A stretch of 10,046 nucleotides of DNA from Bryobacteraceae bacterium (GCA_025350445.1 JANXXV010000440.1:1-10046); one strand, 5' to 3'. Counted from the stretch's first letter, positions 1-7,203 are shown. Made by a program: numbers and translations. Notes: generated by a model not told the origin, from the sequence alone.

Positions 1-243
1 CACGGTGTATTGGCCCGGCACCAGGTAGCGCACTTCGTATTTCCCGTCCTGAGCGGACTTTACTGTGCGCGACAAACCGGTCGCCGGACTGCTAATGGTG
101 ATGGTAACGCCGGCAATCACCGCGCCACCTGGGTCGGTGACCGTTCCCAGGATTCCCGTATCCAAGGTCTGGGCAGCCAAAGGCAGAACCCACAGCAGCA
201 TGAGAAAAGTTTCTAAACGTTTACGAGTGAAGTTGTTCTTCAT
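1..243 (-). CDS. N-terminus of a TonB-receptor-like outer-membrane protein with carboxypeptidase-regulatory-like domain (partial)
   Basis: The first 81 codons are visible and the frame stays open to the left edge, so most of the protein is missing. Reading starts at ATG (241-243), with a good Shine-Dalgarno AGGAG (252-256 on the minus strand) 8 nt upstream. Residues 1 to about 24 form a signal peptide: basic start MKNNFTRKR, then a Leu-rich core ending in PLAAQ. Residues 28-81 (GILGTVTDPGGAVIAGVTI, later the DGKYEVRYLVPGQYTV stretch) match the start of the carboxypeptidase-regulatory-like beta-sandwich, with its typical G-x-V-x-D-P-G-G-A-x-I-x-G and G-x-Y-x-x-x-x-L-x-P-G-x-Y-x-V pattern. In Acidobacteria this layout usually precedes a roughly 1000-residue TonB-dependent, Oar-like beta-barrel in the outer membrane. 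The barrel itself is not in the window, so the family call rests on the N-terminus. Confidence 0.8.
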   Translation of the reverse strand, partial: MKNNFTRKRLETFLMLLWVLPLAAQTLDTGILGTVTDPGGAVIAGVTITISSPATGLSRTVKSAQDGKYEVRYLVPGQYTV

Positions 244-251
244 GTCAAAGA

Positions 252-302
252 CTCCTGTTCGATTCAGTTCGGAACTACGCAGCTGGGCATCACCATGATG
301 CC
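252..302 (-). promoter_or_regulatory. 5' leader of the receptor-like gene with two small inverted repeats
   Basis: Upstream of the Shine-Dalgarno site are AGTTC-G-GAACT (266-276) and a perfect 7-bp hairpin GGCATCA-CCA-TGATGCC (286-302). Both are short and lie where a 5' untranslated region or operator would be. I see no convincing -35/-10 pair. Function is not known and chance occurrence is possible. Confidence 0.3.
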
Positions 303-403
303 GCCGACAGGATGATACTACACCCCCCTCGTCCCCAGGAAAAGCGAAGGTTTGTTTTTCTGTTGCACCCGGACCGCCGTCATACCGTAATACGACAAGC
401 GTC

Positions 404-707
404 ATGGCGGTGCGCGGACGGAAACTGAGCGCCGGGGACATCGGGCAGATTCACGGGCTCCGGACCGAACATCTTGGCGTGGGCAGAACCCGGCTCAGCG
501 AAGAGCTTTGCCGCCGGCGGGACTGGCGCAACGCTCCTGGCCTCTTCTTCAAGGATATGACCGCCCGCACGTTGCCTCTGAATTTCGAACGGGCCGGGCC
601 ACATCCGGCGGCTGCCGCAGTGTCGCCGCAAGTCCACCAACGCGGTCCGCAGCCGCAACCCGCCCCTGGTCGCTCGTCCACCCGTACCCAGGCGTGTCTT
701 GGCTTGA
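404..707 (+). pseudogene. Frameshifted, truncated remnant of a DUF4338/DruA-type gene
   Basis: From ATG 404 the frame reads MAVRGRKLSAGDIGQI, then RTRLSEELCRRRDWRN, then KDMTARTLPLNFERAG. This resembles the N-terminus of DUF4338 (DruA-type) proteins, which I recall with a pattern like LSRELC-x-x-W-x-WRN-x-x-G-x-LKDMAARTLLLKLE-x-x-G. At about 596-599 one extra G in GGCCGGGCC shifts the frame. Resuming one base later gives GHIRRLPQCRRKSTNAVRSR, the expected continuation (RAGHI-x-LP, then CRR-x-S-x-N). That corrected frame stops at TGA 705-707, after about 100 of the usual roughly 300 residues. It is the only plus-strand gene trace in the window and has no visible Shine-Dalgarno site. The family is often multicopy and associated with mobile DNA, and one member acts in the Druantia defence system. 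This fragment is almost certainly dead. The call rests on remembered family sequence, not a search. Confidence 0.62.
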
Positions 708-773
708 TAGACCGCATACGCCAGACTCCCGAATGGAAGATTTATCACCGGCGGTAACCGGGATTGAACTCGG

Positions 774-1088
774 CTAAGGAATCACTTCCACGTCGGTCAG
801 GAGCATTAACCCTTCCTTGACCAAAGGCCGAATCTCCGGGATAGCCTTGCGAAGCTTCGCTTCGTCGTCGACTACGATCACAGTCACCGGCCGGTCGTCC
901 GAGACGCCGAAAAGCCGCTTCCGGTGAATCTTGTGATGGCTGCCGAAACCCATCACGCCCACCTGAACCGTGGCTCCGGAAATCTCAAATTTCACCAGCC
1001 GCCGCAGAATCGCCTCATACAGGGGCACGTCGTCCCACTGGTCGGACTCGTCCACAAAGATCATCAGCATCTTGGTTGGTGGCGTCAT
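774..1088 (-). CDS. DUF190 (PII-like) protein encoded with the RND pump
   Basis: A 104-residue cytoplasmic protein without signal peptide or membrane segments. It matches DUF190 in its opening KMLMIFVDESDQW, in the P-L-Y-E-A-I-L-R-R-L segment followed by ISGATVQVGVMGFG and the basic HHKIHRKRLF stretch, and in its end with DRPVTVIVVDDEAKL, a P-E-I-x-P-L-V-K-E-G-L run and LLTDVEVIP. The family has a ferredoxin-like PII fold and is commonly encoded beside ion transporters such as CrcB or heavy-metal RND pumps. Its ligand is not generally known. The ATG overlaps the czcA stop by 4 nt (ATGA), so translation is probably coupled and the gene is last in the czc operon. A regulatory role on the pump is an inference from position and fold. 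No clear terminator follows the TAG stop. Confidence 0.85.
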   Translation of the reverse strand: MTPPTKMLMIFVDESDQWDDVPLYEAILRRLVKFEISGATVQVGVMGFGSHHKIHRKRLFGVSDDRPVTVIVVDDEAKLRKAIPEIRPLVKEGLMLLTDVEVIP

Positions 1089-4000
1089 GGCTTCTCCGTG
1101 CTCCTTCCGGCAACTAAAGCATATAAACCCGGCAGCGCCAACAGAGTTAGCAGCAGCGTGGAAAGCAAACCGCCGACGACGACTGTGGCGAGAGGCCGCT
1201 GCACGTCAGACCCGATGCCGCTGGCACGGGCGGCCGGCACCATGCCGAGCAGCGCCACCATAATCATCATTAGCACCGGGCGCATCTGGGCAATGGACCC
1301 CTGCACCACGGCATCCGCCACGGTGATTCCCGGATTCCGCCGCCGCAGCCGGTTAATTTCCGCTACAACCAGCACCCCGCTCATCACCGCGACACCGAAC
1401 AGGGAAATGAACCCCACTGCCGCCGACACGCTGAGATTGATCCCTCGCATATAAAGAAAAATGATGCCGCCCACCAGCGAGAATGGAACATTCATCATTA
1501 CCAATCCCGCGTATACCGTGGAGCCGAACATGAAAAACAGCAGTACAAAAATAATGGCGATGGTGATCGGCAGTATCACTGTCAGCCGTTTTCGCGCGCG
1601 CTCCAGATTTTCAAACTGGCCGCCCCATTCTACGCGATAGCCGGGGGGCAATTTGATTGCCTCATCGAACTTGCGCTGCGCCTCGGCTACAAAGCTGCCT
1701 TGGTCGCGGCCGCGTATGTTGGTTCTGACCGTAATCTGGCGCCGGTTCTCCCGGCGGGCGATGATGCTGGCGCCGGTAACTACCTTGATCTCGGCCAACT
1801 GCGACAACGGAATGCGACCGCCATCGTGCGTGGGAATCAGGATCCTGCTGATCGCGGAAGGGTCGATGCGGGATTCCGGCGTGTAGCGCACCGTGATATC
1901 GAACCGGCGCTCGCCTTCGAACATGGTGCTCACGGCACGTCCGCCAATGGCGAGTTCGATCACGTCCTCCACATCCTTCACGTTGAGCCCATAACGCGCG
2001 ACTTCCTGGCGATTGACCTGGATTCGCAGTTGGGCCTGATCTTCTTCCTGCTCAATAGCGCTGTCGGCCGCCCCCGGAACGCGTTTAATAATCTCCAGCG
2101 TCTGCGCCGCTTTCGAGCGCAGCAGTTGCAGATCGCCTCCACCGATGATCACCGCCAGATCCGCCGCCGAACCGGTGACCGCTTCGGTCACGTTATCGAT
2201 GATGGGCTGGGTGAAACTGAACGACGCTCCGGGAACCTGGTTCCGCAACTTATTGGAAAACTCTTCCACCAGTTGCGCCTTGGACTTTCCGCCTTGCCAC
2301 ATGTCGTACGGATTCAGTGCGACGAACACTTCGTTACGGTTCGGACCATACGGGTCGGTTCCGGAATCGTTTCTGCCGCTCTGCGAAGCCACCAGTTTTA
2401 CCTCCGGCGACTGCCGCAGAATCGCACGGATTTGCGTTGCAACCTGCGCCGATTTCTCCAGCGAAATGCCCGGCGGCAGGTTCGCTCTCACCCAGATGAC
2501 GCCTTCATCGAGCTGCGGCAAAAACTCCGAGCCGAGAAGCGAGCCGACTGCGAACGCCCCGATCACCACGCAAGCCGATACGGCAACGACTAGCTTCGGA
2601 TTGACGACCACACGCTTCAGAATCCGCGCGTACTTCGCTTCCAGCCAGTGAAGGACCGGGTTGTGCCATTCCTTGGAACCGTGACGGAACAGATACGTGG
2701 CCAGCGCGGGAATCAAAGTCAAAGCCAGCAACATCGATCCCAGCAGCGCGTAGCAAACCGTGAAGGCCATCGGCGTGAACAACCGGCGTTCCACCCTTTC
2801 CAGCGTGAATAGCGGAATATAGGCGGCAATGATGATCATCAGCGAGAAGAAGATAGGCCGCTCCACTTCCAGCGCCGCGTCCCGCACTGCGTCTACGACG
2901 TCTTCGCCAGTCTGATCGTTTTTCTGCCTCCCGAGCGTTTGGACAATATGCTCCACCATAATCAGCGTTGCATCGACAATGATTCCAAAGTCGAGCGCGC
3001 CCAGGCTAAGCAGATTCGCGGGGATGCCGGTGAAGTGCATACACACGAAGGCGAACAACAGCGAGAGCGGGATGGTGACTGCGGTCAACAACGCGGCTCG
3101 CACGCTGCCAAGGAACAAGATCAACACCGTCACTACGATGATCAAGCCCTCCATTAGCGTATGGGTCACGGTCCCCAGCGTGTTATCCACCAAGTCCGTG
3201 CGATCATAGATCGGCCGCAGCTTCACGCCGTTCGGAAGCCGGTTCGCATTCAGATCCTCGACCGCTTCTTTAATCCCTTTGAGTACCTCGGTCGGGTTTT
3301 CACCGCGGCGCATCAGCACGATGCCTTCAATCGCCTCGTTCTGGCCGTCCACGCCAAAGATTCCAGTCTGCGGGGCGGCGCCGATCGTCACCCGTCCCAA
3401 ATCGCGGACAAGGACGGGAACGCCTTTCGTTGCCGAAATCACGATGTTTTCAATGTCGCTGATGGATTCAATCTGGCCTACACCGCGGATCACCATCGAT
3501 TGCTGGTGGTTATCCAGAAGCGCTCCCCCGGCATTTTGGTTGTTGGCGTCAACCGCCTGCGCGATCACCGCGATGGAGAGGTTGTATTTATCCAACGAAA
3601 GCGGGTTGATCTCGATTTGATACTGCTTGATCAAACCTCCGAACGGAACAACGTCGGCAACGCCGTCCACTTGCCGGAAGCGCGGTTCGATCACCCAATC
3701 CTGCAACTCGCGCAACTGAATCGCGTTGGGTTTCGGCCCGGCATCGATCACGTACTTGTACAATTCGCCAATCGGCGTCGAAAGCGGTCCCAGCGTCGGG
3801 GTTACGTTATTAGGCAACTGCGCATCGCGCAGTTTCTCGAGAACCACCTGGCGGGCGAAGTAGTCGTCGGTGCCGTAAGAGAACGTCAGTTCCACCACGG
3901 AGAGTCCAAAGATAGTTCGCGACCGGCGCGCAATCACGTTGGGCACGCTGTTCAGGGCGCGTTCCAGCGGAACGGTGACCTGCTGCTCTACTTCCTCCGA

Positions 4001-4171
4001 GGCGCGCCCGGGGAATAGCGTGATCACCACCACCTGCGTGTCCGAGATGTCGGGATACGCCTCGATCTTGAGCTGGCCGAACGCCCAGATTCCCATCCCG
4101 ATGAGGGTCAAGCCCATCAACAAGGTGATGAAGCGTTGTTTGAGTGCGAAGCGCAGTAATTTAGCGATCAA
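1085..4171 (-). CDS. czcA: Heavy-metal efflux RND pump, CzcA type
   Basis: A 1028-residue inner-membrane pump of normal length for CusA/CzcA (HME-RND) proteins. It uses proton flow to move metal cations through a CzcB/CzcC channel to the outside. Residues 1-30 are the first membrane helix (KQRFITLLMG onward), followed by the typical EAYPDISDTQVVVIT and FPGRASEEVEQQVTVPLE stretches. Membrane helix 4 carries DFGIIVDATLIMVEH with D394, D400 and E407 at the spacing of CzcA D402/D408/E415, the proton-relay residues. The three metal-binding methionines of CusA are not seen at the matching places (VIWVRANLP, EVFVALNP, DNVTEAVTG), so a divalent metal (Zn, Co, Cd or Ni) is likelier than Cu/Ag. The start is TTG: the in-frame TAA of czcB lies only four codons upstream and no other start codon lies between. 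An AAGGG Shine-Dalgarno-like site overlaps that stop. Confidence 0.93.
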   Translation of the reverse strand: MIAKLLRFALKQRFITLLMGLTLIGMGIWAFGQLKIEAYPDISDTQVVVITLFPGRASEEVEQQVTVPLERALNSVPNVIARRSRTIFGLSVVELTFSYGTDDYFARQVVLEKLRDAQLPNNVTPTLGPLSTPIGELYKYVIDAGPKPNAIQLRELQDWVIEPRFRQVDGVADVVPFGGLIKQYQIEINPLSLDKYNLSIAVIAQAVDANNQNAGGALLDNHQQSMVIRGVGQIESISDIENIVISATKGVPVLVRDLGRVTIGAAPQTGIFGVDGQNEAIEGIVLMRRGENPTEVLKGIKEAVEDLNANRLPNGVKLRPIYDRTDLVDNTLGTVTHTLMEGLIIVVTVLILFLGSVRAALLTAVTIPLSLLFAFVCMHFTGIPANLLSLGALDFGIIVDATLIMVEHIVQTLGRQKNDQTGEDVVDAVRDAALEVERPIFFSLMIIIAAYIPLFTLERVERRLFTPMAFTVCYALLGSMLLALTLIPALATYLFRHGSKEWHNPVLHWLEAKYARILKRVVVNPKLVVAVSACVVIGAFAVGSLLGSEFLPQLDEGVIWVRANLPPGISLEKSAQVATQIRAILRQSPEVKLVASQSGRNDSGTDPYGPNRNEVFVALNPYDMWQGGKSKAQLVEEFSNKLRNQVPGASFSFTQPIIDNVTEAVTGSAADLAVIIGGGDLQLLRSKAAQTLEIIKRVPGAADSAIEQEEDQAQLRIQVNRQEVARYGLNVKDVEDVIELAIGGRAVSTMFEGERRFDITVRYTPESRIDPSAISRILIPTHDGGRIPLSQLAEIKVVTGASIIARRENRRQITVRTNIRGRDQGSFVAEAQRKFDEAIKLPPGYRVEWGGQFENLERARKRLTVILPITIAIIFVLLFFMFGSTVYAGLVMMNVPFSLVGGIIFLYMRGINLSVSAAVGFISLFGVAVMSGVLVVAEINRLRRRNPGITVADAVVQGSIAQMRPVLMMIMVALLGMVPAARASGIGSDVQRPLATVVVGGLLSTLLLTLLALPGLYALVAGRSTEKP

Positions 4172-4183
4172 GTGGCGTGTCCC

Positions 4184-5341
4184 TTAGATCCCTTTGAGCA
4201 ACATCACACCGTCTACCACCACTCGATCGCCGGCACGCAATCCATTGAGAATCGCCACGCCGTTCTTCACGCGCGGCCCTACGGTGACGGCGCGCAACAC
4301 AAACACTCCCGGCGATTTTTCCAGGTAGACCACGTTTTGTCCGTCGCCTTGAATTACCGTGCCCGCCGGGACCACAGGCCGGGGTTCCATCGCTTCCACA
4401 TGGCGGATCTTTCCAAACATTTCAGGGCGCAGCCGGCCGTGCGGGTTATCCATCTCCGCGCGCACTTTCACGGTGCGGGTCTGTGGATCCACCACGTCGG
4501 CTATCCGGGTCACGCGCCCCGTGAATATTTCATCCGGATAGGCGGCCAGTTCAATTTCCAGGCGCTCATTGGCGTGAATCAGCCGGATGGAACTTTCCGG
4601 AACGTCGGAGGCCACCCACACGGTGCTGAGGTCGGCAATGGTCATCACCGGTGCGTTCGTATCGTTGCGGAATTCGCCGGGCGCCGCGGTCATTTCCAGA
4701 ATCTTTCCGGAAATGGGCGCGCGTACCACAAGTTTCTGGCCGAACTGCCCCGGTTGCAGTCCGAATATTTCCAGTTTCCGGCCTGCTTGCTTCTTTACCG
4801 CCTCTGCCTGTTCCAGCGTCGCCTTGCCCTGCGTGATGTTGTTCTCGCCGTTCAGTACTTCTTTCTGCGCAATCGCGTTGTGTTCGAACAAATCGCGCGC
4901 GCGGTCCAAATCCGCCTGAGCTTTCAATAGGGTTGCCTTCGCCTGGTTCACACCGGCCCCCGATTGCAGATAGGCGGACATGGCGGCATCCACGTCGGCA
5001 CTCTCAATCGTGAGAAGAGGCGCCCCCTGCTGCACGAAATCTCCCAGTTTTTGCAGCACACTAGTGATCCGGCCCGCCACCGGCAGCGAAACATGCGCTA
5101 CCCGGTTCGGATTGACTTCGATCTTACCCGGCGCTATCACCTCGTCGGTCGGCACACTCTGGGTCTTCACGGTCTCGACGCGAATCTGTTTCAACTTCGG
5201 CGAGTCGGCTGGAATCACGATTTCGCCGGTATGTGCCGGTGAGCCGGGGGAAGGCGCTGCCGTCTCAACCACGGTTTCTTTGTGGCCGCAAGCTGTCAGG
5301 AGTACACAAAACGCAATCAAGCTGCTGCGTGCGAACTTCAC
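4184..5341 (-). CDS. czcB: Periplasmic adaptor (membrane-fusion) lipoprotein, CzcB type
   Basis: A 385-residue adaptor joining the CzcA pump to the outer-membrane channel. Residues 1-18 form a lipoprotein signal: MKFARSSLIAF then lipobox LLTAC with C18, so the mature protein should be lipid-anchored. Residues 64-113 give the first half of the beta-barrel/lipoyl region (EVIAPGKIEVNPNRVAHVS, then PVAGRITSVLQKLGDFVQQG). Residues 115-190 form the alpha-hairpin (KATLLKAQADLDRARDLFEH to QGKATLEQAEAVKKQAGRKL). The closing lipoyl half VVRAPISGKI and beta-barrel follow (DLSTVWVASDVPESSIRLI, RIADVVDPQTRTVKVRAEMD, RLRPEMFG). Residues 320-385 are the membrane-proximal domain. It starts with GTG, overlapping the czcC stop by 4 nt (GTGA), which suggests translational coupling. 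No His-rich metal-binding extension of the kind found in some CzcB proteins is seen. The exact metal cannot be read from it. Confidence 0.92.
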   Translation of the reverse strand: MKFARSSLIAFCVLLTACGHKETVVETAAPSPGSPAHTGEIVIPADSPKLKQIRVETVKTQSVPTDEVIAPGKIEVNPNRVAHVSLPVAGRITSVLQKLGDFVQQGAPLLTIESADVDAAMSAYLQSGAGVNQAKATLLKAQADLDRARDLFEHNAIAQKEVLNGENNITQGKATLEQAEAVKKQAGRKLEIFGLQPGQFGQKLVVRAPISGKILEMTAAPGEFRNDTNAPVMTIADLSTVWVASDVPESSIRLIHANERLEIELAAYPDEIFTGRVTRIADVVDPQTRTVKVRAEMDNPHGRLRPEMFGKIRHVEAMEPRPVVPAGTVIQGDGQNVVYLEKSPGVFVLRAVTVGPRVKNGVAILNGLRAGDRVVVDGVMLLKGI

Positions 5342-6615
5342 GGATTTACCGCCTTTCCGGAGATGGAATCGATTTGGTAGAGGCTGCGGGCATAGTCCGC
5401 GCGCGCCTCGTTATAACTCTGAATGGTGTCGTTATAGGCGCGCTGCGCGTCCAGAAACTCGATTAACGACGCCTCCCCGCGGCGGTACGAATATTCCATG
5501 GTGTTGCGGACCTCGCGGGCCTGTTGCAACATCTCTTTCTCCAAGCTTTCCACCATGTTTCGCGACGTGGAATATTGTTCGTAGGATACTTCCACTTCGG
5601 CGGCGATGGAGGCTCGCAATGCGTTGATTCGCGCTTCCAGTTGCCGGTGCTCCAGGCGCGCCCTTTCAATTTCACCCTGGTTGCGGTTGGAGATCGGAAT
5701 CGGCACGCTGAAATAGAAGCCCATCGAGTTTCCAGTGCCGACCGGGATCACCTGGTGGTGGTAGACCGCGCTAACGGTGTAGTCCACTTTGCCTTGCGCG
5801 ATCTGCAAACGAAGGTCGGCGGCCGACCGGGCCTGATCCTGTTGAATCGCTTTCAGGTCGGGGCGAAGTTTCTGCGCCAGCTCCCGCAATGGATGAATGT
5901 CGATCAGTTGCGGATCCTTCCGCATCTCCCCTTCGACGTTGAATCCGTGTACGAATTCTCTACGGCCCATCACCACTTGCAGTTTGTGACGCGTGGAGTG
6001 CAACCGGAACTCGGCTTGGCGGGCGGCATTTTGGAATTGGAGAGCGGCCAGTCGCGACCGCACCAACTCCACTTGTGCCAGATCGCCGGCGCGAACGCGG
6101 TTCGTATTCACCTCGACGATTGCATTCAGCGCTTTGAGGTTCTCCTGCGCCAATGCCAGCGTCTCCTTGGCCACCAGCACGTCGATGAAGGCGTTCTCCA
6201 CATCCAAAATCACCCCGCGCAGCGTGTTCCGAACGCCCAGTTCCGCGACTGATTTCGCCAGCTCCGCTACCGCAATCCGGCTCTCACGCTTCTTGCCCCG
6301 CTCGAGCACAAAATCGGCACGGACGGCCACTTCGTTAGGCCCCCCGTTTGTTTCGGGCAAAAAGCGATGCCCCAGGATGTCGAGATAGTCGCCATCGACG
6401 GTCAGGACCGGATTCGGACGCAACCGCGCCGTTATCAAACGAGCCTCAGCCAGAGGGATATTCAGTTTCTCGGCAACCAGGCCAAGGTTCTTATCAATGG
6501 CTTCGCGGATTGCCTGATCCATAGTGATAGGTACGGGGGCGGCAGGAGTCTGGGCGAAGATACCGCCGGCGGCAATCACGGTGAGCAATTGGAATCGTAG
6601 AGTTGGCGTAATCAT
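5338..6615 (-). CDS. czcC: Outer-membrane efflux channel (TolC/OEP family), CzcC type
   Basis: A 425-residue outer-membrane factor completing the tripartite pump, and the first gene of the czc operon. Residues 1 to about 21 form a signal peptide (MITPTLRFQLLTVIAAGGIFA). Two OEP repeats follow, about 30-215 and 240-420. The first has TMDQAIREAIDKNLGLVAEK then LRPNPVLTVDGDYLD, ending in the helical ALNAIVEVNTNRVRAGDLAQ and QVVMGR motifs. The second has RPDLKAIQQDQ, GFYFSVPIPISNRNQGEIER, YRRGEASLIEFLDAQRAYND and DYARSLYQIDSISG. These are classic CzcC/OEP signatures. The ATG at 6613-6615 is preceded by no clear Shine-Dalgarno site. Its promoter appears to belong to the same family as those of the small-gene array upstream (see 6672-6700). 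An unrelated outer-membrane factor role is unlikely given the czcB/czcA neighbours. Confidence 0.92.
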   Translation of the reverse strand: MITPTLRFQLLTVIAAGGIFAQTPAAPVPITMDQAIREAIDKNLGLVAEKLNIPLAEARLITARLRPNPVLTVDGDYLDILGHRFLPETNGGPNEVAVRADFVLERGKKRESRIAVAELAKSVAELGVRNTLRGVILDVENAFIDVLVAKETLALAQENLKALNAIVEVNTNRVRAGDLAQVELVRSRLAALQFQNAARQAEFRLHSTRHKLQVVMGRREFVHGFNVEGEMRKDPQLIDIHPLRELAQKLRPDLKAIQQDQARSAADLRLQIAQGKVDYTVSAVYHHQVIPVGTGNSMGFYFSVPIPISNRNQGEIERARLEHRQLEARINALRASIAAEVEVSYEQYSTSRNMVESLEKEMLQQAREVRNTMEYSYRRGEASLIEFLDAQRAYNDTIQSYNEARADYARSLYQIDSISGKAVNP

Positions 6616-6671
6616 GCGTTAATTTTGGTATAGCAGACTCGCCGTTGCAACAACATGAGTTGCCAGAAACC

Positions 6672-6700
6672 AGCATACTGGTATCCAGGCGGAACTTCGA
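6672..6700 (-). promoter_or_regulatory. Putative promoter of the czcCBA-DUF190 operon, sharing the array promoter module
   Basis: On the minus strand TCGAAG (6695-6700) and TATGCT (6672-6677) are exactly 17 nt apart. The flanks, GGC-ATCGAAGTTCC before and CC-GGA later, align with the promoters of the four small genes, which have the same 17-nt spacing. TATGCT is a fair -10, while TCGAAG is a poor -35 (3 of 6). The -10 sits in a 14-bp inverted repeat ACCAG-CATA-CTGGT (6669-6682), a possible operator. A transcript from here would have a leader of about 50 nt before the czcC ATG. The start site itself is inferred. Confidence 0.5.
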
Positions 6701-6754
6701 TCGCCGGGAGGGGATTCAGGCAGGTACAAAGTTGAGGGGGAGAGTGCTGCGACG

Positions 6755-6798
6755 AAAAACGCCCCGCGGCGCCCCCTCGGGCTTCCGTCAGGCGTTTT
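6755..6798 (-). terminator. Intrinsic terminator after small-gene copy 1
   Basis: Read on the minus strand, AAAACGCC (6791-6798) pairs with GGCGTTTT (6756-6763 region), followed by a T run. A GC-rich loop lies between. It falls between the copy 1 stop and the czcC promoter, so it should isolate the array from the pump operon. It keeps the CGCCTGACGG arm of the other array terminators, but its second arm differs. Confidence 0.65.
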
Positions 6799-6818
6799 GG
6801 GAAACGTTTTAGGCTCTC

Positions 6819-7004
6819 TTACTTAACCGGTACGGCGTGCGACGCCACTAGCGCGGCCTTCGTCTTCTTGTCCTTCTTGTCTTTCTTGTGCTTTTTGGCC
6901 ATCTTGACGCCTGGGGAGGCGGGGTCGGTCTGCGGCGCGTCGGCAGCAAACATCATCGGGACGGCAATCGCGGTTGCCAGAAGAGTCATTGCGATCTGTT
7001 TCAT
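6819..7004 (-). CDS. Small exported Lys-rich protein, array copy 1
   Basis: A 61-residue protein. Residues 1 to about 20 are a signal peptide (MKQIAMTLLATAIAVPMMFA), with cleavage likely just before or after the following Ala. The mature part of about 40 residues starts ADAPQTDPASPG, then the basic run AKKHKKDKKDKKTK, and ends AALVASHAVPVK. It has no Cys, no catalytic motif and no later membrane segment. Overall composition recalls exported basic low-complexity proteins such as enterobacterial Asr, but I see no real homology and assign no function. The ATG is chosen because AAGGAG (7011-7016) lies 6 nt upstream and because all four copies align from this codon. Own promoter and terminator suggest a monocistronic transcript. 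It has the longest Lys run of the four copies and is the one nearest the czc operon. Periplasmic or cell-surface location is inferred from the signal peptide. Confidence 0.8.
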   Translation of the reverse strand: MKQIAMTLLATAIAVPMMFAADAPQTDPASPGVKMAKKHKKDKKDKKTKAALVASHAVPVK

Positions 7005-7010
7005 TTATTG

Positions 7011-7021
7011 CTCCTTCGGAG
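7011..7021 (-). promoter_or_regulatory. Shine-Dalgarno site inside a small hairpin, copy 1
   Basis: On the minus strand CTCC-GAA-GGAG places the ribosome-binding GGAG opposite a CTCC arm. CCTCC just upstream of the site mimics the 16S rRNA 3' end. The 4-bp stem is weak alone, but the arrangement is kept in all four copies. Confidence 0.45.
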
Positions 7022-7049
7022 GTTTTCTCTTTCCGCTTTCTACATTTCC

Positions 7050-7078
7050 ATCATGCTGCGTTCCGGTGGGAACTTCGA
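7050..7078 (-). promoter_or_regulatory. Putative promoter of copy 1
   Basis: TCGAAG (7073-7078), 17 nt, then CATGAT (7050-7055) on the minus strand. The same boxes and spacing recur in copies 2-4 and upstream of czcC. A leader of about 38-40 nt to the ATG follows. CATGAT matches the -10 consensus at 4 of 6 positions and the -35 is weak, so an activator or alternative sigma factor is possible. Confidence 0.5.
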
Positions 7079-7099
7079 TAGCCTGGAAAGGCTATCGAA
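7074..7099. promoter_or_regulatory. Perfect 10-bp inverted repeat overlapping the copy 1 -35 box (possible operator)
   Basis: TTCGATAGCC (7074-7083), six-base loop TGGAAA, GGCTATCGAA (7090-7099). The arm next to the gene is kept in all four units, while the distal arm has decayed in copies 2-4 (GGCTATGGGA, GGACTACGGA, CGTCTATGGG). It suits a dimeric regulator or an RNA hairpin from an upstream transcript. Confidence 0.5.
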
Positions 7100-7156
7100 T
7101 GATACCAATTCGCGGGGGCTCGGTTACCCGTCAGATAAGATAACACCGAAGAGCGC

Positions 7157-7203
7157 AAAAGCAAAATCGCCTGACGCTGCCCTTTTCGGACTGCCGTCAG
7201 GCG
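7157..7203 (-). terminator. Intrinsic terminator after small-gene copy 2
   Basis: A perfect 9-bp stem, CGCCTGACG (7195-7203 on the minus strand) with CGTCAGGCG (7168-7176), and an 18-nt loop. It is followed by ATTTTGCTTTT. The stem sequence is shared with copies 3 and 4. Confidence 0.75.

Noticed and set aside
380..748. A 122-codon minus-strand frame antisense to the DUF4338 remnant
   Set aside because: It has no ribosome site and a composition typical of GC-rich antisense shadow. The plus strand shows recognisable family residues instead.
3161..4018. A 285-codon plus-strand frame within czcA
   Set aside because: It is antisense to a well-conserved pump gene and has no family features or ribosome site.
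1085..4171. Naming the pump cusA (Cu/Ag efflux)
   Set aside because: The Met triad is not seen at the expected positions, and the divalent-type Asp/Asp/Glu motif is complete.
6627..6632. TATACC about 12 nt before the czcC ATG as a -10 box giving a near-leaderless mRNA
   Set aside because: The only -35 candidates are poor and badly spaced (TTGTTG at 15 nt, TTGCAA at 12 nt). The module at 6672-6700 is supported by four other copies.
6819..7004. Identification of the small proteins as Asr acid-shock proteins
   Set aside because: Only the signal peptide plus Lys/His-rich composition is similar, and such composition arises easily. No specific motif supports homology.
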